The notes below the pieces were generated by a model that was not told where the DNA came from, ran no database searches, and was given only the letters and a program-made list of their open reading frames with translations. A DNA stretch of 64,000 nt from Sclerodactyla briareus (Eukaryota > Echinodermata > Holothuroidea > Dendrochirotida > Sclerodactylidae). The DNA lies in the NCBI GenBank assembly GCA_026419785.1, contig JAODTK010000445.1, positions 310,001 to 374,000 of the forward strand, written 5' to 3'. The number at the start of each line of letters is the position of its first letter. Within the stretch, counting starts at the first letter, position 1. Shown here one piece after another: positions 45,940-57,619 of the stretch. A program made the translations under genes and the position numbers.

Positions 45940-46660
45940 AATTGAACGAATCTTCAAGAAAGTTCTCCACGTCACATCCAAGTTATTTCAAATGGATCCC
46001 CTTCCTCACATCCTATCAAAAACGACGAAATATCTCTCTCTTAATCCGTGAGAGACCTTGGTGTTGTTCTCGACCACCAACTAAGCCTACAAAGTCATAT
46101 CTGCAATACATGTCGCTCTGCTGCTGATAAACGCGAACATTACCTATATAGACAACACTACACCGAACACTACCACCAAACACTACCACCGTGCATGAGT
46201 GACCTCCCAATTGGATTATTGCAGCAGCTCTTCATCGATCTGCATGCCTCAAACCCTCCTTGTTCCTTTCCAGCGAATAAAAAAACTCTGCTGCCCTCAT
46301 CATTTCTCGTCTGAACACATTACACCAGTAACTCCGTTCCTGACTACTGGTTGCCCATAATTCAGCGTATGGAGTTCACAATTACTATGCCAAGATTTGT
46401 CTCACACCCCAATACATATCAGATCTTTACGACCTCAAACACGCAACCCTCGTCATCAATGGTACTTCGATCTTCGACAACAGCTCACCTATACAGTCTA
46501 ACCCGGGACCAATGCCCCGGACGTGATTTGGATATCGTGCTTTCTCTGTAATCGCACCACCCTTTGGTCTTCCGTTATTTAAAAGGAGCTGAAATGCTAC
46601 TTGTGTAACTCTTCGTAATGCTTTGTACTCCTTGTTAATTTTTGTTTTCATTGTTACTTT
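45940..46660 (+). pseudogene. CR1/L2-like LINE ORF2 C-terminal part
   Basis: Plus-strand translation in shifting frames gives VRDLGVVLDHQLSLQSHICN then TCRSA (46047-46130), SQLDYCSS, LVPFQRI, a degenerate HITPV and WLPI, and PNTYQIF. These follow the standard order V-R-x-L-G-V-x-x-D, H-I, L-D-Y-C-N, L-Q-x-x-Q-N, H-I-T-P-V, L-H-W-L-P. Many indels; inactive. A 3' untranslated-like sequence runs to about 46740. With 44700-44850 it appears to be one LINE split by later insertions. Confidence 0.85.
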
Positions 46661-46737
46661 CCTGCAAGGCTTAGAAACGCTGTATTGAGCGTTCCATGAA
46701 TGTGTAATCTGGTAATGTATTATTAAACAGAATAAAT

Positions 46738-47100
46738 GACCTCGAGCTGGTGCTGAAAACAAGGTTCTTCCTCTCTATTTCTGTAACCCATATTCTTTGA
46801 AGTTTATTAATGGCTATATATATTGATATCGTGCTTATAAGCATTTCCCGTTTTTTGGCCTTTTTGACCTTGCATGACTTGTAATGATACCAAAATCAGT
46901 CAAGTTCTTTCTGTTCATATATACCTTCAACCTACAGGCCTACATGCCTACTTTGAAAATTGATTGATGCTTGCAATCCGCTGATATTGTGCATGCTCAC
47001 CAACAATTCCGTTGTTGGTCTCTTCTGAACGCGAATGACCTTGAACTTACACTGAAAACATCGGATTCTTTCTCGTCATATATGCAACCTACATGCCGAT
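46738..47100. repeat. Three spaced copies of a GACCT..TGCAACC motif
   Basis: Copies begin at about 46738, 46865 and 47037. Each has a start like GACCTYGA or GACCTTG, a middle like CTGAAAACA..TTCTTYCTC or CAAAATCA..TTCTTTCTG, and an end like ATATA(T)GCAACCTACATG or CTGTAACCCATAT. A fourth copy is at 58747-58815. Non-coding, family unknown. Confidence 0.5.
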
Positions 47101-47219
47101 TACAATGTTTAATGTTGTCTCCATAAAAGCAACTCATATGACTAATTTGAAATTCATGAACGTTAGCGTTCTGGAGTTTTAGCGCTCACATGCACGTATC
47201 ACTCACACACACACGCGAA

Positions 47220-47304
47220 CATACATACATACATCCATACATACATACATACATACATACATACATACATACATACATACATACATACATACATACATAC
47301 ATAC
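47220..47304. repeat. (CATA)n microsatellite
   Basis: About 21 CATA units with one CATC variant near 47232-47236. YVCM-type frames on the minus strand are translations of the repeat. Confidence 0.95.
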
Positions 47305-48049
47305 ACGTACACACACACGCCTGCGTGGTTGCATGTAGATTCCTTTTGTCTCCGGCCAAAAAAAAAAAGAATAAGGGAAATAAACACATGAAACTGTTAC
47401 CATTTTCTATCGTTTATTCTACGTTCTAAGGAATGAATGAGAAAAGAAATTGGCATGCAGTGTATCATATATTTGCACATTTTCAAAGGCAGTATATCGT
47501 CAAAAAGATATGACAATATAAAAGATTATATCGATATACGCACATTATTCGCCGAGTGTTGCAAGGATGATGCCTCTTTAACTTTATAAAAATAAATTCT
47601 ATACGAAAGCCCATTACAAAACGCCGTTATCTTCTATAATCATATTAATATAACCTCTTTTGGAGGAAAGGAGATTTTCCACTCTTAGGAATAAAGAACT
47701 GGAAAAAAAAAACTAATTGTGTGGTCGGCAATAAATTGACCAAATGAATTATCCTACTTCGAAAAATTAGCGACCAAAAACTGAAGGTATTGCTCTATGT
47801 CCAAGAGAAAAGTTGAGGTTAAAGAACAACTCGAAAGTAAATGTTCAAGTGCCTAATGGCAGGACGTAGGGGCAGACGGTGGACTGTTGATCGTTTGCTT
47901 TGAATAACACGTGTTCCAAATGATTTGTTTACCCCTTAAACATCATGGGCCACCAGACTAAACAGATATATTTTATAAACGCATTTTGAATGCCGAGATG
48001 CCTGAAAGCATATGTTACTGTGTCATGATCCGTATTCACCCAGGAATAA

Positions 48050-48203
48050 GTATGTATGTATGTATGTAGTATGTATGTATGTTGTATGTATGTATGTTGT
48101 ATGTATGTATGTATGTTATGTATGTATGTATGTATGTATGTATGTATGTTGTATGTATGTATGTATGTATGTATGTATGTATGTATGTATGTATGTATGT
48201 ATG
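48050..48203. repeat. (TATG)n microsatellite, inverted relative to 47220
   Basis: About 37 TATG units interrupted by short TGT or TAG variants. TATG is the reverse complement of CATA, so this tract is an inverted partner of 47220-47304. It is directly followed by a dispersed repeat copy. Confidence 0.95.
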
Positions 48204-48224
48204 CGGCGATAATCTCTCGAAAAG

Positions 48225-48352
48225 CGTGATACGCGATGTCAAGAAAGATTGTCCTATTGACTTTGTACAGGTTTAGCTCTCAAACCTAGTGACGTCAATA
48301 GTTGATATTTTTCTATTGTGACGTAAGCATTTTGCACGTATCTCGGAACTGT
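48225..48352 (+). repeat. Dispersed repeat shared with 35026-35158
   Basis: Contains CGATGTCAAGAAAGATTGTC, CTATTGACTTTG, GTTTAGCTCT, CTAGTGACGTCA, TTTCTATTGTGACGTAAGC and ATTTTGCACGTATCTCGG, colinear with the copy inside the outer GATA-end transposon. Confidence 0.65.
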
Positions 48353-49023
48353 GAAATACGTTGTTTTTTTGTACAGAATGAATTCGCATCACCAGGAGCA
48401 CGTGCAAGGAGCTTGCTCCGTGCGCGTGCCTAGGCCTGGCAATCCAAGCTAACGGCCCAATGCTGAGCTGAGTTTGGTGTGTAAAATGGCAGTGCGCGCG
48501 GTTTTGCATTGGCTTTAGACGCGCTACCTGGAAAATGTCCCCCCAAAGAGTAACTGTACCGTAGTTTAGTGATTGAACAATTTAACGCACGAAAATGTAA
48601 TCCGCGCGTCAGTCCATGTCCAGGGGAAATCCTGCGTCAATTTATCCCCGGTAGAGTAGCGCTTACCGTAGATGGTCAAACACTCCAACGCACACGAGGG
48701 TGATCGCGTATCAGTCCGGGTGCGGGGAACATCTTCAAATTGCTTCAATGTATTGCACGCGTTGCCTCTCCAGTTATTATAATAGCTCCATGGCGCGTGC
48801 AGTCATTGAGCACGCCTCTGTAGTAACAGACGCGCGTATCCTCTCGTTAGGCTACAGCGATTGTGTTCACATGGGGAGATGGGTGCGCGTGCATCCTGAA
48901 AAATAGTGTTTTGCGTCGGGCCAAGCATAGAAGTTTCGTAACATAGAGTATTATCATAGAGTATCATATAATGCTCTATGAGTATTATATAACTGCTGGA
49001 GTGCGCACTTGTCTTAGATGCGC

Positions 49024-49188
49024 GTAATGACCTTTGACATGACCTTGAAGAGTTCAAGATGCCTGCATGGGTCAATAAACACTGTGACAAAGTTTGGTCA
49101 GCATCCATCAAGGAATAGACATTCGAGAGGGAGGTAGGTAGACATGTAGGTAAAGTTGGTAAGTAGGTAGGTAGGTAGGTAGATAGGC
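49024..49188. repeat. Dispersed repeat with TAGG tail
   Basis: GTAATGACCTTTGACATGAC, GGGTCAATAAACACTGTGAC, AAAGTTTGGTCAGCATCCAT and CAAGGAATAGA are followed directly by (GTAG)n at 49127-49188. It matches 25285-25385 in part. The same layout, repeat then AGGTAGATAGAT, recurs at 54941-55080. Confidence 0.6.
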
Positions 49189-49507
49189 TGACGGTGGCGG
49201 ATCACAATAGCTCAAACAACATCGCTGGTTCCAAGCTTTTAAAAACAAAAAAAAAACAAAAAAAGTGTGTAGCCAAAGTATGAAGTGTTGTAGCGCCGCT
49301 GTATTTCAATAAATTTACACAGACTATGTCCAAAGCGGCGTTTGATTGTTTAATCGCGTAAAGCAGGTTGCGGTGCGTGTGTGGAAGAGGAAAATTATAC
49401 CCGCTCTGGTTCAATTATTGGGAGTCAATGATCATGTAGATAATACTTGACTTTTGGTACTTTATTAAATTATGACAGCCAAACCCCTAGACCGACTGAG
49501 TACACCG

Positions 49508-49745
49508 ATGAGGCACAATCGATTATTGCCAAATTTGCCTTGTGGTGTCACAGGGGGAACCGGTGGATCCCCTCTGGTACGAAGTCAATGTGAAACATAT
49601 ACCCTGTAACGAACAAACGACAGATGGGATCCGAATAAAAACTTACAAAATCGTTCATGAGATTACAAAAAAAAATTACATTCATTTCGAAATGAAAACC
49701 TATTTTCGTCTACCTGCTATCAAGGCACGAAACGTAGCATTTACT
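49508..49745 (+). repeat. Dispersed repeat, paired with 11090-11265
   Basis: See the partner copy for shared phrases. The open frame at 49542-49751 reads DGIRIKTYKIVHEITKKNY, faintly like the R-G-D-x-I-x-T-Y-K-I segment near the C-terminus of some LINE ORF2 proteins. That would make both copies LINE relics, but the evidence is thin. Confidence 0.4.
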
Positions 49746-49759
49746 CTATAGATTACGGG

Positions 49760-52700
49760 TGGCCTTTGTATCGTTTCCCTCGTGACTTCATAGATTCCTC
49801 TACTTTCTAAAGTCAAAGGTATTATATTGGAATAACATGCTAGCACCTTCAAATTCGGTTGTGTTGTGTTTTGATATGTGCCTCCTTCCATCAGTGCTAG
49901 TTTAAGAAAAATCTGTTACATGACCATCGGCCATCGACTCAAGCGGACTGACGTGAATTAGGTCATATGTCAGTGCGAATTGAAGTAGTTTTGAGCGAGC
50001 ACACATACCTCCGTATTGGCCATCGGGGACACAACTTATTGCTAACACGGATAGAAAGCCATTTTCCAACATGATTCCCTGAGCGGGAGTAAATTATATC
50101 CCCGCACACTTTTAAGTGTTGGGGATATCATGGTTTCGGGATGTAGCCGCCGACTTTGGCCGCCGCCGCCACCACTGGAACCTTTAAGCGTTACAAGACC
50201 TGTTAACCAATTGATCTACACTTGGTACACATGTCCGTCTAGTAAAATCTCGGATGAGTTCTAAAGTTGGTATCTCTGCAATGTCTCTCTGCCCTCTATT
50301 TGCAGGTTTTAGCCGAACATGCGAGTTTATTTCGATTTACACGAAACTTGGTGGGATGGGATAAAAGTTTGTTTCCGAAAAATTATGGTGATTTTCAAGA
50401 AGGTCACCATAGGAAAATCTATTTTTTCCCGCGATTTGTCCTACCTTTGTCGGATTTGTGAACGCACTCGGGATAGGAGGGACTGTTGTTAGTCCTAAAC
50501 ACCACGAAGGGTCATTTCAAGGTCACAGAGGGTAAAATGGACATCGAACTTAATGTACATGCCTTCTCTAACGAGATCCACAAAGTCATTTTCCTGCGGA
50601 GATATACACTCGGCGCTTTACCCGCCTGCACATTTCTAGTTGAAAATTACAATTGCATAACATCGGTGCTGTGCGTTGTTTTGTTGGCTACCTCCCGACG
50701 CGTGCGCGTATAGGTAGAGACGGTTCCAGTTGAATACGGTCTAGGGATAATTCCATAGGCGTCGATGCAAGGGTGCGGCTGGCCAGTCATGGCACACCTA
50801 ATTCGAAATTCCCGAAGTGCGGGCACGATTTAGTGCTTCAATGGGCTGTAGACTATTAATGCATGGTTTACAGGATACGATCCTCCAAATTCATCACTCA
50901 TTATATGTACGAAGCACCGAGTAGTCTAAGAATAACCCTAGCTTATCTTTTCATTTCATAGCGCATTTTTTTCACCGAGTGTTCGAACCGCTTCACAAGT
51001 ATTTAGCATGGAACCGTACAACAACTTTCAACAAGCCCGAGAGTACGTTGAAGCAGCTAATATCAGACTACAACAGGGCCACCATTCCCATACCCAAGTC
51101 CCCGCATGCCCCCATTTGCACCTCTGTGGAGCCAGGAACAAATTCTTTCTGAAAACTTGGAAACGCGATTTTGACATTTACTACCGCGCCTGCCCCGCTC
51201 ATACTTTGGATCTCTAGTCTATACCAGTGTCGGGTCGTATCCTGCAGGTCGGTCTAGTACAAAGGCTTGTTTCGAAATAGTACTTTTTTTCCTCCGCGAA
51301 TGGCGCTGTCAGCATGGTGGAGCCTTATTTCAAGGTTTGCCTGCCGGCAGATGCAACTATTACAAAAAAAAAAACCCATACCGCCACCATCCACATTGAG
51401 GTTATGAACCACTTGAGGAGACATGACTTTATTCCGGTACCCGGTGAGCATTTGGTTCGTCGCTGAGGAGATGGGTATCCAGGTCTGCACAGAGCCTCAA
51501 TAATCTGCTTGCCGGCAAGATGGTTCCGTGAACAAAGCAAAAAGAAAAGCAAAGAGAAAAAATGTCGATGAACCAATCGAGGGTATCTCGAGGCTATCGT
51601 TATTCAATGGTCACCAGACGCCGTATCTTCTCTCGGATAAGAAGCACGCCTGACTTCTACCCCTCACTAGGTTCCCTCTCGCGAGTTCGAACCACCGATT
51701 TCATCTTCCAGCCAACAATCTCGAATCATTCCAATCATTCCACACGTGGCATCCGATCCGACACCGAGAGCTTTACTGCCTTTCCATCAACCCTGCATGG
51801 CTTTACGCAGACCTCCGTTTCTTTTATCAAGTCGTGAATCAAATCTTAATTTCTTCATGGTAGTTTTGTAGCCTCATTCCCGTCAGTTGGACATTCTATT
51901 AATCCGCCATGTTTTGGAGGCACGACATTCTGGGTTTGCTGGAAGCTGTTCTGCACCCACGCCTTTGCATAACAATTTTGGGCAAGCACTGTCACCAACT
52001 ACTGTTCCGGGTCCGGTATAACGCTCCTGAAACTAATTTTATAGCAAAACGGTGTACTGATTTTCTCCTTTTCCCTCCATTGAGACAAAGCTGAGAGCAA
52101 CAGCTACGACTCGTTTGGGGCGGGAATGCGGAATGGTCTGTGAATGTTTACGATTTTGCTGGGTAGCCTTGATCAGGGTTAAGTAGTTAATTTGAATCCA
52201 CGTTCGAACCAAACATCTCTGAGCTCCCCCGATGAAAATTACATGTACCACCGGCCTAAAATTGCGAGTACCCCCTATTAGTGACGTTCTGCTGTCTTCC
52301 AAGGGCACAACGTGCAACCCCGAACCGGTTTATTGATCACCGCGGTTAGACACTAACAGATAAAGGACTCACCAGTCCCCAAGCTCATTGAAAAAATCCA
52401 GGCCTCTTTCACCAAAATCTGGTTTATTCGGTCTTTCGTCATGGGCGAAAGTAGAACCGGTCACGAAATGAGGAAAAAAAGAAGAGAGAGGTCGTCGAGG
52501 TCGAGTTATTCTTGGTACTTTGGACTAACCCACATGAAACCAACTCCTTGTGGGTAGCATCACCACCTTGCAAATATTACCTTCAGAGAAATAAAAACAC
52601 AAGTGTTAGGCTATACGCACTCTTACGGAACCGGAAAGTATAAGGACTACTTGCATTATTCCGTAGGGCATGAGTCAGGACGCATATTCACGCTCTCACA

Positions 52701-53225
52701 GCGGCAGTTTGCATGTATATAGGCTAAACGTGATTTCCAGCGGCTATATTCGCTATTTTGACCAGAAGAGCCACAACGCTCCGTGATTCCTTTATTATCC
52801 TGATCTGATCAGCTAATGTCAACCTAACCTGTTAACAATGTTTTTACTAGGCTTTGGACTTGGGACCGTCCGCAAAACATAAGGTTCATTTAACAAAACG
52901 CTCATATAGAAAACACAACATGCGAGTAGAACTCCACAAAAGCCTTAAACAAAGTTCTCACAGCCCTTCAACTTCATGGGCCAACTAACATTACGTTCTC
53001 GTTTGGTCAACATCTCCCCCAAGTTGAAGCCTGTAGTCGTGAATATTTGTTTACCCTATATTTTCAATTTTCTCTCGAGTAAAGATTTCGATGACCATGT
53101 GTCAGAAATTTGACAAGGCTACAGAGCAACTACCTAGGAACAAAACGGTACATTTCTGAATAACTATGTTTTGCGCTTTGTGGAGTTCATTTTGCAAGTT
53201 TCTCACACAATAGCGACTTGTACTT
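49760..53225. other. Unannotated stretch with weak open frames
   Basis: The block 50260-52320 is more CpG-rich and holds short frames. One at 51008-51217 starts MEPYNNFQQAREYVEAAN and ends in a stop, with a further coding-like frame at 51562-51837. None has a recognised domain. A relic of a retroelement is possible. An A-run lies at 51365-51375. Confidence 0.3.
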
Positions 53226-53226
53226 G

Positions 53227-55080
53227 ATGTGGCCGGTCACAAAAATAGAGTCAATAAACATTTAACCAGGTTTGGTCAAGAATGAATGGTTACCTTTAAA
53301 AGGGCATTAAAGACAAATATGTTGCCAGAAAGGAAGATATATAGATGGATTGAATAGCACCAATAGACGAAAGAGCCTCAACCAGCACGTTGGTTCGAGC
53401 TGAAAAATATTACAACTCCCCAGCATAACCTCGCATGGGTCACTGCATGGTCAATTTGTTAGAAGTGACACTAGTCCTTTCATCATCCCATTACTGCTAA
53501 AAAATGTAAACCTTCTACTTTACTACTACTAACTCCGCAGTGCTCACAGAAGCACAAACGCTTCAAAATGCTAGAAATAACATGAGCTGCCAGCCTACCG
53601 TTAAACGGTTATTTTTTCCCTCTGGACCTATGATCTTTAATAAAGTTGAACACAAATATTGCTTTAAACGAAAACAAGCATGCCCGAGGAACTTCTGATG
53701 TAGGTTTTCATCTTTTAGGGTTTCACTATTTCACATAACTGCTCCAAGTGGCCTTCGATGATGTTTTGTCCCTATACCTTTCTGAACATCGCGATTGTCC
53801 ATGATAACACTTAATTGTAATCCCACAACCTAACCTGCAAGGGAAGCAGCATTTTGCACTTTCTTTCCTCCTATTGTTGCAGTTTTTTTACACCCGCATC
53901 ATTCTAATAGAGAAGCACTGGGGCTCGCATTAAAACCACTCAAGAATGCACATTTATTAGAACAGCATCAATTCCCAGAAGTGCGTTATGCCAACAAAAT
54001 AAATCAGCGCAGGAGGGCGTTCATGTGAGCATAGGGAAAACACCCCATTCGATGTAATCAGGGTTCAATTATTGGGTGTCTGACCGTCAAACCAATATTA
54101 GTAATTTCATCAATGAATTGAAGAAGAAATTATTCTTTCATATCTTTAAAACAATTTGTTTTCATCCCAAGGATTATCCAAGAGTTGCTGTTAGGAGGGG
54201 GGGGGGGGGGACCATGGGTCTTGAAATTGTGTCTGACTAAATTATTGGTTGTATATTCGTACCTCACATACCCGATAAATCGAAAATATCTAGCATTGTT
54301 GGGGATCGGATCTGATTTCTCCTTTTTTCTTATCTTTTGTAAATAGCGGACTGTAAGGCGGGGAGGGGGGGGGGGGAGTCGGTCGCCCACCGCCCCCTCT
54401 GGATCCGCCCTTGTTTCAGTCAGAACCCGTGTTAGTTCTTTTGTCACTAGGTTGGTAGAAGAAATACATGTTTTGGATTACATCGTGACGTCAAGGGGCC
54501 ACATTGCCCAAGCGGAATTGTCCTCTTCACACTCGAAATGGGCAGAAATTCTTTCTGAGGTTTGAGTTTCTTAAATATACTAGATATAAGAACACCAAAA
54601 TAGCAGAAGATATGTTACACATGACTACTTTACTGTAATGTACTTTAATGCACTTTAAGGGAAAGGACATGACTCAAAATCTCTGAACACCTGGTAGGTA
54701 GCAATAGTACATGATTAATCAGACCAATTAATCCTGGGAAATCCCCCATAATCTGTAGGAGAAGAAGCATCGTGCAGATTCCTAGTTTCTAAAACATATC
54801 TCATCATGCTCGTTTCATAAATTTGGCGCCAAACTCTTGAACACTCGGTAGGTAACACTAATCAACGATAACACCTACCAACTATTATCGAAAAATCAAA
54901 CCTTGTCTGTGGCAGGAACAGGAGAAGTCTTTTGCAAATTTTCACATATGGCCAAATGTCCAAAGTTTGGTTAGCATCGGTAAAAGACTTCGAACAGCTT
55001 CGAGAGCCCCAAAAGCAAAGTTCAGAGACTACATGCATGAATAGATAGCCTTAGGTCAGTAGGTAGATAGATCGAGATAA
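53227..55080. other. Repeat-bearing non-coding stretch
   Basis: 53227-53290 and 54941-55080 carry pieces of the GTCAATAAACA/AAAGTTTGGTCAGCAT repeat. At 54196-54212 and 54360-54376 are G-runs. The sequence between 54360 and 54415 ends GCCCCCTCTGGATCCGCCC, a phrase often found at ends of invertebrate repeats. The frame at 54130-54447 only translates these runs. Confidence 0.4.
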
Positions 55081-55489
55081 ACAGAGTGTTAATTGACTTG
55101 ATACATACAAACAACCGGTTGTAAACTGGCGGTATAATAAATTTGCTCAATCGGTATAAAAAGCTCCTGACTCAATAGATTGCAACCAACTGTAAGCATA
55201 GATGGGTTTTCTATGCAGTACTGTTCAATAAGAATTGTCTCTTATCAGTGTTTTATCGATTGTGTCACGCAAGCTATCTCGTTTCTTTGTCAGCACTGTG
55301 TGCCGTGTGGGAGCCTTTGGAACCTTCTTCAGTGATATATTGTAATCGTTGTTTGCATATAAAGTTTGGAACTGAATGAAGTTTTTTCGTACTGATATTT
55401 TGTAGTATGGTTTGGCGTTTTTACCAGCGTCGCTTTGTGCTTCAGTTTCTGGGTTGATTTGAGGGGCAGGTTATAAGTCCGTCGGGGAT

Positions 55490-57265
55490 TGTGAAATGTG
55501 TGTGGATTTTTTTTTTTTTAACAAGGAGGCGAGAAGGATGAGTTAGTATATAGGGGTAGGGAATGGGGGTTAGAGTCGAAGCAATGCTTTTCTGTTTACC
55601 TTGGTGTTTAGGGTAGAGAACGTCAGTCAGAGGGTTAATAGGAGGACGAGGGGCGGGAGGGGGTAGTGTGGGTGGGTAGTGGGGGTGTGGGTGTCCGAGG
55701 TTTGCAGACCTAATATCTCAGGAGTGGCTCTCAGGACATTTTGAGATCCTGATCAAGGGAGCGGATATGTCGGCCGACCTCGACTTGGTCGAAAATTTCG
55801 ATTGCGGTATCCTTCCTACAGGTGTGAAGGTTGGCCAACGGACAGGACGATAGTTGGTCTGAACATATGGTTGGAGATGGAGTGCGACGAGACGAACGTC
55901 CAGTTGTGGTATATATCGGGTTTTTTTTTTGGGGGGGGGGGGGGTGGGGGTGGGGGGTCCCCTTTTTTGATATGGCTTCACTCTAACGGTGCGGGTGCTT
56001 CGGTGTTGGGTGAGTCAGGTAATTTTTGTGTTATGGGGCTGCAGTGTGTAACTAGATGCTGGGGTGGGCCTCTGGGTTGGCCACACTGATGACATGGTCC
56101 TAATAGAAGTGTATCAATTCGGTGGGGCTATCGGTAGCAACAACAGTTCAACGATTCTCATATTACTGCAATAAATTGTCTATTTTGCGTTGAGAAACTC
56201 GAAACATTTCCAAAGATGAAGTTCACATTCCGGGTTATGTTTTCTATATTGGCAAGATCGGCCAATAGTCAGATACTCTCCATAGCATTGATGGTTGAGT
56301 TTTGTGGTATATCAAGCCTGACTTGAATAGTAAGCGCGAAGGGAGATATCAGTGGTAAAATTCGTCCCATCTGTGTGGTGTATAATTCCGTGTAACTAAA
56401 ATTTACCGGTTTGAGCTGTCAAAGTTCAGGCGAGAATATACAACCGATAATGGGTGATATTCGGTACCCAAATACTTCATCGCGTCTGATAGAAGTGTGT
56501 TCCGACTTTAGATCCATGTTACTCAGGTCTGTTTCATTTCTCAGCAGGACGATTAAACCCTACCCGGAGGAACCATACCCAACACGAACCAGATTTAGTT
56601 ATTGAGTGATAATCCGATATAGTGGACAATGCAGAGAGTATCACTAAACTTGGTGCTAGTGCTCACGATGTTTTATTGTTTGACGCGTATTGTTCCTTCC
56701 ATATTCCATATTAATTTTTTCCCGGAGGCTGAATTGGAGGATGAAATTTAGGGGTCCTTAGTATAAGGTCATTTGGCCTGGTTTGTTATTTGGTTCAAAT
56801 GCTGTTGATTTATGGCGCGTTTCTCTTGAGGAAATTTGTGGGGACATGGTGTGCATATATCTTGTACAAGCCGCCGTAAGAAGAAGAAAAAAACCTTGGT
56901 GGTTGACAAGGGAAGTTTTTTCTGCATGGCGATAAAAAAGGAAGCGAAAATACCTTGGCGTTCTTTACGTCCTCGTTCCCTTGTCAGATATGGGTCAGTT
57001 CAGAGCTCATGCTCCTTGTCAAATCTGAGTAGTTCAAAGCTCACCAAAAGTTAGTGTGCATTTAGTTTCCAGTGCCTCAAGATTTTTAGAAGGAAATAGC
57101 TTCTAATATTAAAGACATTCCTCAGGCGTTTCTTTAACTTAGAGGTGAGAAAAGTCTGTAAACACATTGGGTCCATTTTTCGATCCAGTGAGACGAGGAT
57201 ACGACGCATTTTCTCAGATTGGCGTAGGTTTTCCTATAGTTATTTCTCTTCAGTTTTCACTCAAG
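55490..57265. other. G/T-rich block, no gene recognised
   Basis: From 55500 to 56100 the plus strand is unusually G-rich (GGGGTAGGGAATGGGGG, GTGGGTGGGTAGTGGGGGTG, and a G-run at 55930-55957). Short frames here and at 56836-57054 show no domain. Confidence 0.4.
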
Positions 57266-57269
57266 AAAT

Positions 57270-57500
57270 CTAATTATTTCGATTACTCGTTTGTTGGTTT
57301 GTCGCCTGATAGTATTAGCAAGTCCTACCAGTGTGGTGTGCAACGTGATAGAATCAATAATTAGGGTCGCATGGTGAACTGTTTTGAAGAGTATAATCTA
57401 ATCCAGGAGTCTCAACATGGCTTCAGAAAGAATCGTTCATTTGATCTTTCCGTATTTTTAGGTCAAACGTTTAATGAGTCGGTTGGCTTTCTTTTACGTT
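57270..57500 (+). pseudogene. LINE reverse transcriptase fragment (QHGF)
   Basis: The frame from 57371 reads NCFEEYNLIQESQHGFRKNR then SFDLSVFL. It fits the early RT segment L-x-x-x-x-L-I-x-x-S-Q-H-G-F-R-K-x-R-S that precedes the first catalytic Asp block. Upstream residues VQRDRINN-x-x-R could be the preceding K-x-x-E-x-I-I-x-D segment after one stop codon. Downstream the frame degenerates, so the copy is short and dead. Confidence 0.75.
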
Positions 57501-57619
57501 TACTACGCGAACGTTTCCACTATAGCTTCAGAGGAAGACCCAATTACATGTCAGTAGAAAATATGACTCTAATTGCATATAGTACATGGAAATCGGAATA
57601 TATATACACAATTGCTTGA

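Noticed and set aside
47186-48242. Frames made of YVCM and YIHT repeats
   Set aside because: Direct translations of the CATA and TATG microsatellites.
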